A stretch of DNA of 64,000 bases. Origin: Winogradskyella wichelsiae (lineage in GTDB: Bacteria; Bacteroidota; Bacteroidia; Flavobacteriales; Flavobacteriaceae). Shown here one piece after another: positions 62,871 through 64,000 of this stretch (positions are counted from its first letter, which is position 1; the number at the start of each line of letters is the position of its first letter). The notes below the pieces were generated by a model. That model saw nothing but the letters and a program-made list of their open reading frames with translations. It had not been told where the DNA came from and made no database searches. The stretch covers positions 186,001-250,000 of the forward strand of contig NZ_JABFDJ010000005.1 in NCBI RefSeq assembly GCF_013403925.1. The letters are read 5' to 3'. The position numbers and the translations under genes were made by a program.

Positions 62871-64000
62871 TTATTTTTTCTTGTTGTATTTTAAGGCTGC
62901 TCCTACAAATGCTACAAATAAAGGGTGAGGACTTTTTACTGTACTCTTGTATTCTGGGTGGTATTGCACACCAACAAACCAATCGTTAGCAGGTATTTCT
63001 ACAATTTCTACTAAGCCTGTTTCTGGGTTAAAGCCTGTCGCTTTCATCCCAGCTTCTTCTAGTTTAGTTTTATAATCGTTATTAAGCTCAAAACGGTGTC
63101 TATGTCTCTCAGTAATTAATTCTGAATTATAAACATTATAAGCAATACTCTCTTTATCTAATTGACAATCCCATGTTCCTAAACGCATGGTTCCGCCTTT
63201 GTTAACAACACCTTTTTGAGATGCCATTAAATTAATAACAGGATCTGGAGTTTGCTCATCCATTTCTACAGAATTAGCTTTGGGAAGCTTTAATACATTT
63301 CTCGCGTATTCAATCACTGCCATTTGCATTCCTAAACAAATTCCTAAAAATGGAATATTATGTTCTCTTACAAAACGAACAGCATCAATTTTACCTTCGA
63401 TTCCACGTTCACCAAATCCTGGTGCAACTAATACACCATCTAAATGACCTAGCTTAAACTCTATATTACTTTCTGATAAATATTCAGAATGAATCGGTTC
63501 TACATTAACCTTCACTTCGTTTTCAGCACCTGCATGAATAAATGCCTCTAATATCGACTTATAAGAATCTTGAAGTTCTACATATTTACCAATTAAGCCA
63601 ATAGTAACTTCACTCTTAGGATTTTTATGACGCTTTAAAAATTCATTCCACCTGCTTAAATCTGGAACTGAACTTTTTAATTTTAACTGACTTAAAACGA
63701 CCTTATCTAAACCTTCTTCTAACATCAGGTTTGGAACATCATAAATTGTAGATGCATCGATAGATTCTATAACAGCTTCTTTTTTAACATTACAAAAACG
63801 TGCTAGTTTTGTTTTTAAACCATCACTAAGTTTGTGTTCTGTTCTACAAACCAAAATATCTGCTTGCACACCACTCTCCATCAATGTTTTAACACTGTGT
63901 TGGGTTGGTTTTGTTTTAAGCTCACCAGCCGCAGAAAGATATGGTACTAATGTTAAATGAATAACGCAGGTATTGTGCTCACCTAAATCCCATTCTAATT
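62871..64000 (-). CDS. pyrG: CTP synthase, C-terminal part (5' end beyond the window)
   Basis: The reading frame continues without a break from the stop at 62871 to the window edge at 64000 (about 376 codons present); the internal ATG at 63884 is not the start because the upstream codons (EWDLGEHNTCVIHLTLVPY, AAGELKTKPTQHS) are conserved CTP synthase. Visible: the end of the synthetase domain and the whole glutamine amidotransferase domain with LGICLGMQMAVIEYA (nucleophile Cys) and VQYHPEYKS (His, Glu). Makes CTP from UTP and glutamine; first gene of pyrG-yidC. Confidence 0.97.
   Translation of the reverse strand, partial: LEWDLGEHNTCVIHLTLVPYLSAAGELKTKPTQHSVKTLMESGVQADILVCRTEHKLSDGLKTKLARFCNVKKEAVIESIDASTIYDVPNLMLEEGLDKVVLSQLKLKSSVPDLSRWNEFLKRHKNPKSEVTIGLIGKYVELQDSYKSILEAFIHAGAENEVKVNVEPIHSEYLSESNIEFKLGHLDGVLVAPGFGERGIEGKIDAVRFVREHNIPFLGICLGMQMAVIEYARNVLKLPKANSVEMDEQTPDPVINLMASQKGVVNKGGTMRLGTWDCQLDKESIAYNVYNSELITERHRHRFELNNDYKTKLEEAGMKATGFNPETGLVEIVEIPANDWFVGVQYHPEYKSTVKSPHPLFVAFVGAALKYNKKK

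Noticed and set aside
1..64000. tRNA, rRNA, phage, integrase or riboswitch
   Set aside because: None seen on reading both strands; no cloverleaf with a conserved T-loop and no integrase or phage structural gene among the frames. A covariance search (tRNAscan, Rfam) would be decisive.

Overview
The window is AT-rich chromosomal DNA from a member of the Bacteroidota, most likely a marine-type Flavobacteriaceae. The evidence is a subtilase with a type IX secretion C-terminal sorting domain, lipoproteins with an acidic stretch after the lipobox cysteine, Bacteroidota-type -7 boxes (TAnnTTTG), a long SecA without the C-terminal zinc finger, a small DUF2795 protein near secA, and the pyrG-yidC pair. 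I cannot name the genus from sequence alone.

Left half (1-30 kb, all on the minus strand, read from 30 kb towards 1): one very large surface-polysaccharide locus. It starts at a promoter near 29.98 kb with the Wza-like export lipoprotein and the Wzc-like tyrosine autokinase. Next come the initiating sugar-phosphate transferase, a WbpO/TviB-type dehydrogenase, a WbpP/TviC-type 4-epimerase and a further epimerase/decarboxylase-like SDR. After a 2-kb repeat cluster carrying a DUF559 nuclease gene come the Wzm/Wzt ABC exporter with a carbohydrate-binding extension, a sulfotransferase, seven glycosyltransferases, a NeuB-NeuC-NeuA nonulosonate cassette, and five more glycosyltransferases plus a hexapeptide acyltransferase. 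The likely product is a glycan with acidic sugars (a hexosaminuronic acid and a CMP-activated nonulosonic acid), possibly sulfated. No Wzx/Wzy is visible, so export is probably by the ABC route, although Wza/Wzc partners are present. The stretch from about 10.3 to 18.3 kb is visibly more AT-rich than its flanks.

Middle (30-46 kb, mostly plus strand): ABC-F ATPase, a methyltransferase, a LolD/MacB-type ATPase, cobalamin adenosyltransferase, DUF2795 protein, SecA, an S9 peptidase and small proteins. The gaps here hold unusual repeats: octamer arrays and roughly 130-bp palindromic units, one group of which encloses a GIY-YIG nuclease gene. An LpxR-like outer-membrane protein and an M23 peptidase follow on the minus strand.

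Right part (46-64 kb): a lipid-carrier glycosylation cassette (ArnC-like GT2, a double LAB_N membrane protein, ArnT-like transferase) converging on a PAP2 phosphatase. Next come a MATE transporter, a DUF3124 lipoprotein, a K+/H+ antiporter, a nitronate monooxygenase-like enzyme, the T9SS subtilase, mnmA, a MORN-like protein, a two-domain fasciclin lipoprotein, a GNAT, yidC and the 3' part of pyrG, cut by the window edge.

The most unusual feature is the intergenic DNA. Two different small orphan nuclease genes (DUF559 and GIY-YIG) each sit inside a private family of tandem palindromic repeats. Separate arrays of degenerate 8-bp units start right after stop codons, always with the same strand polarity relative to the gene, and 7-bp arrays lie at gene junctions or just before start codons.
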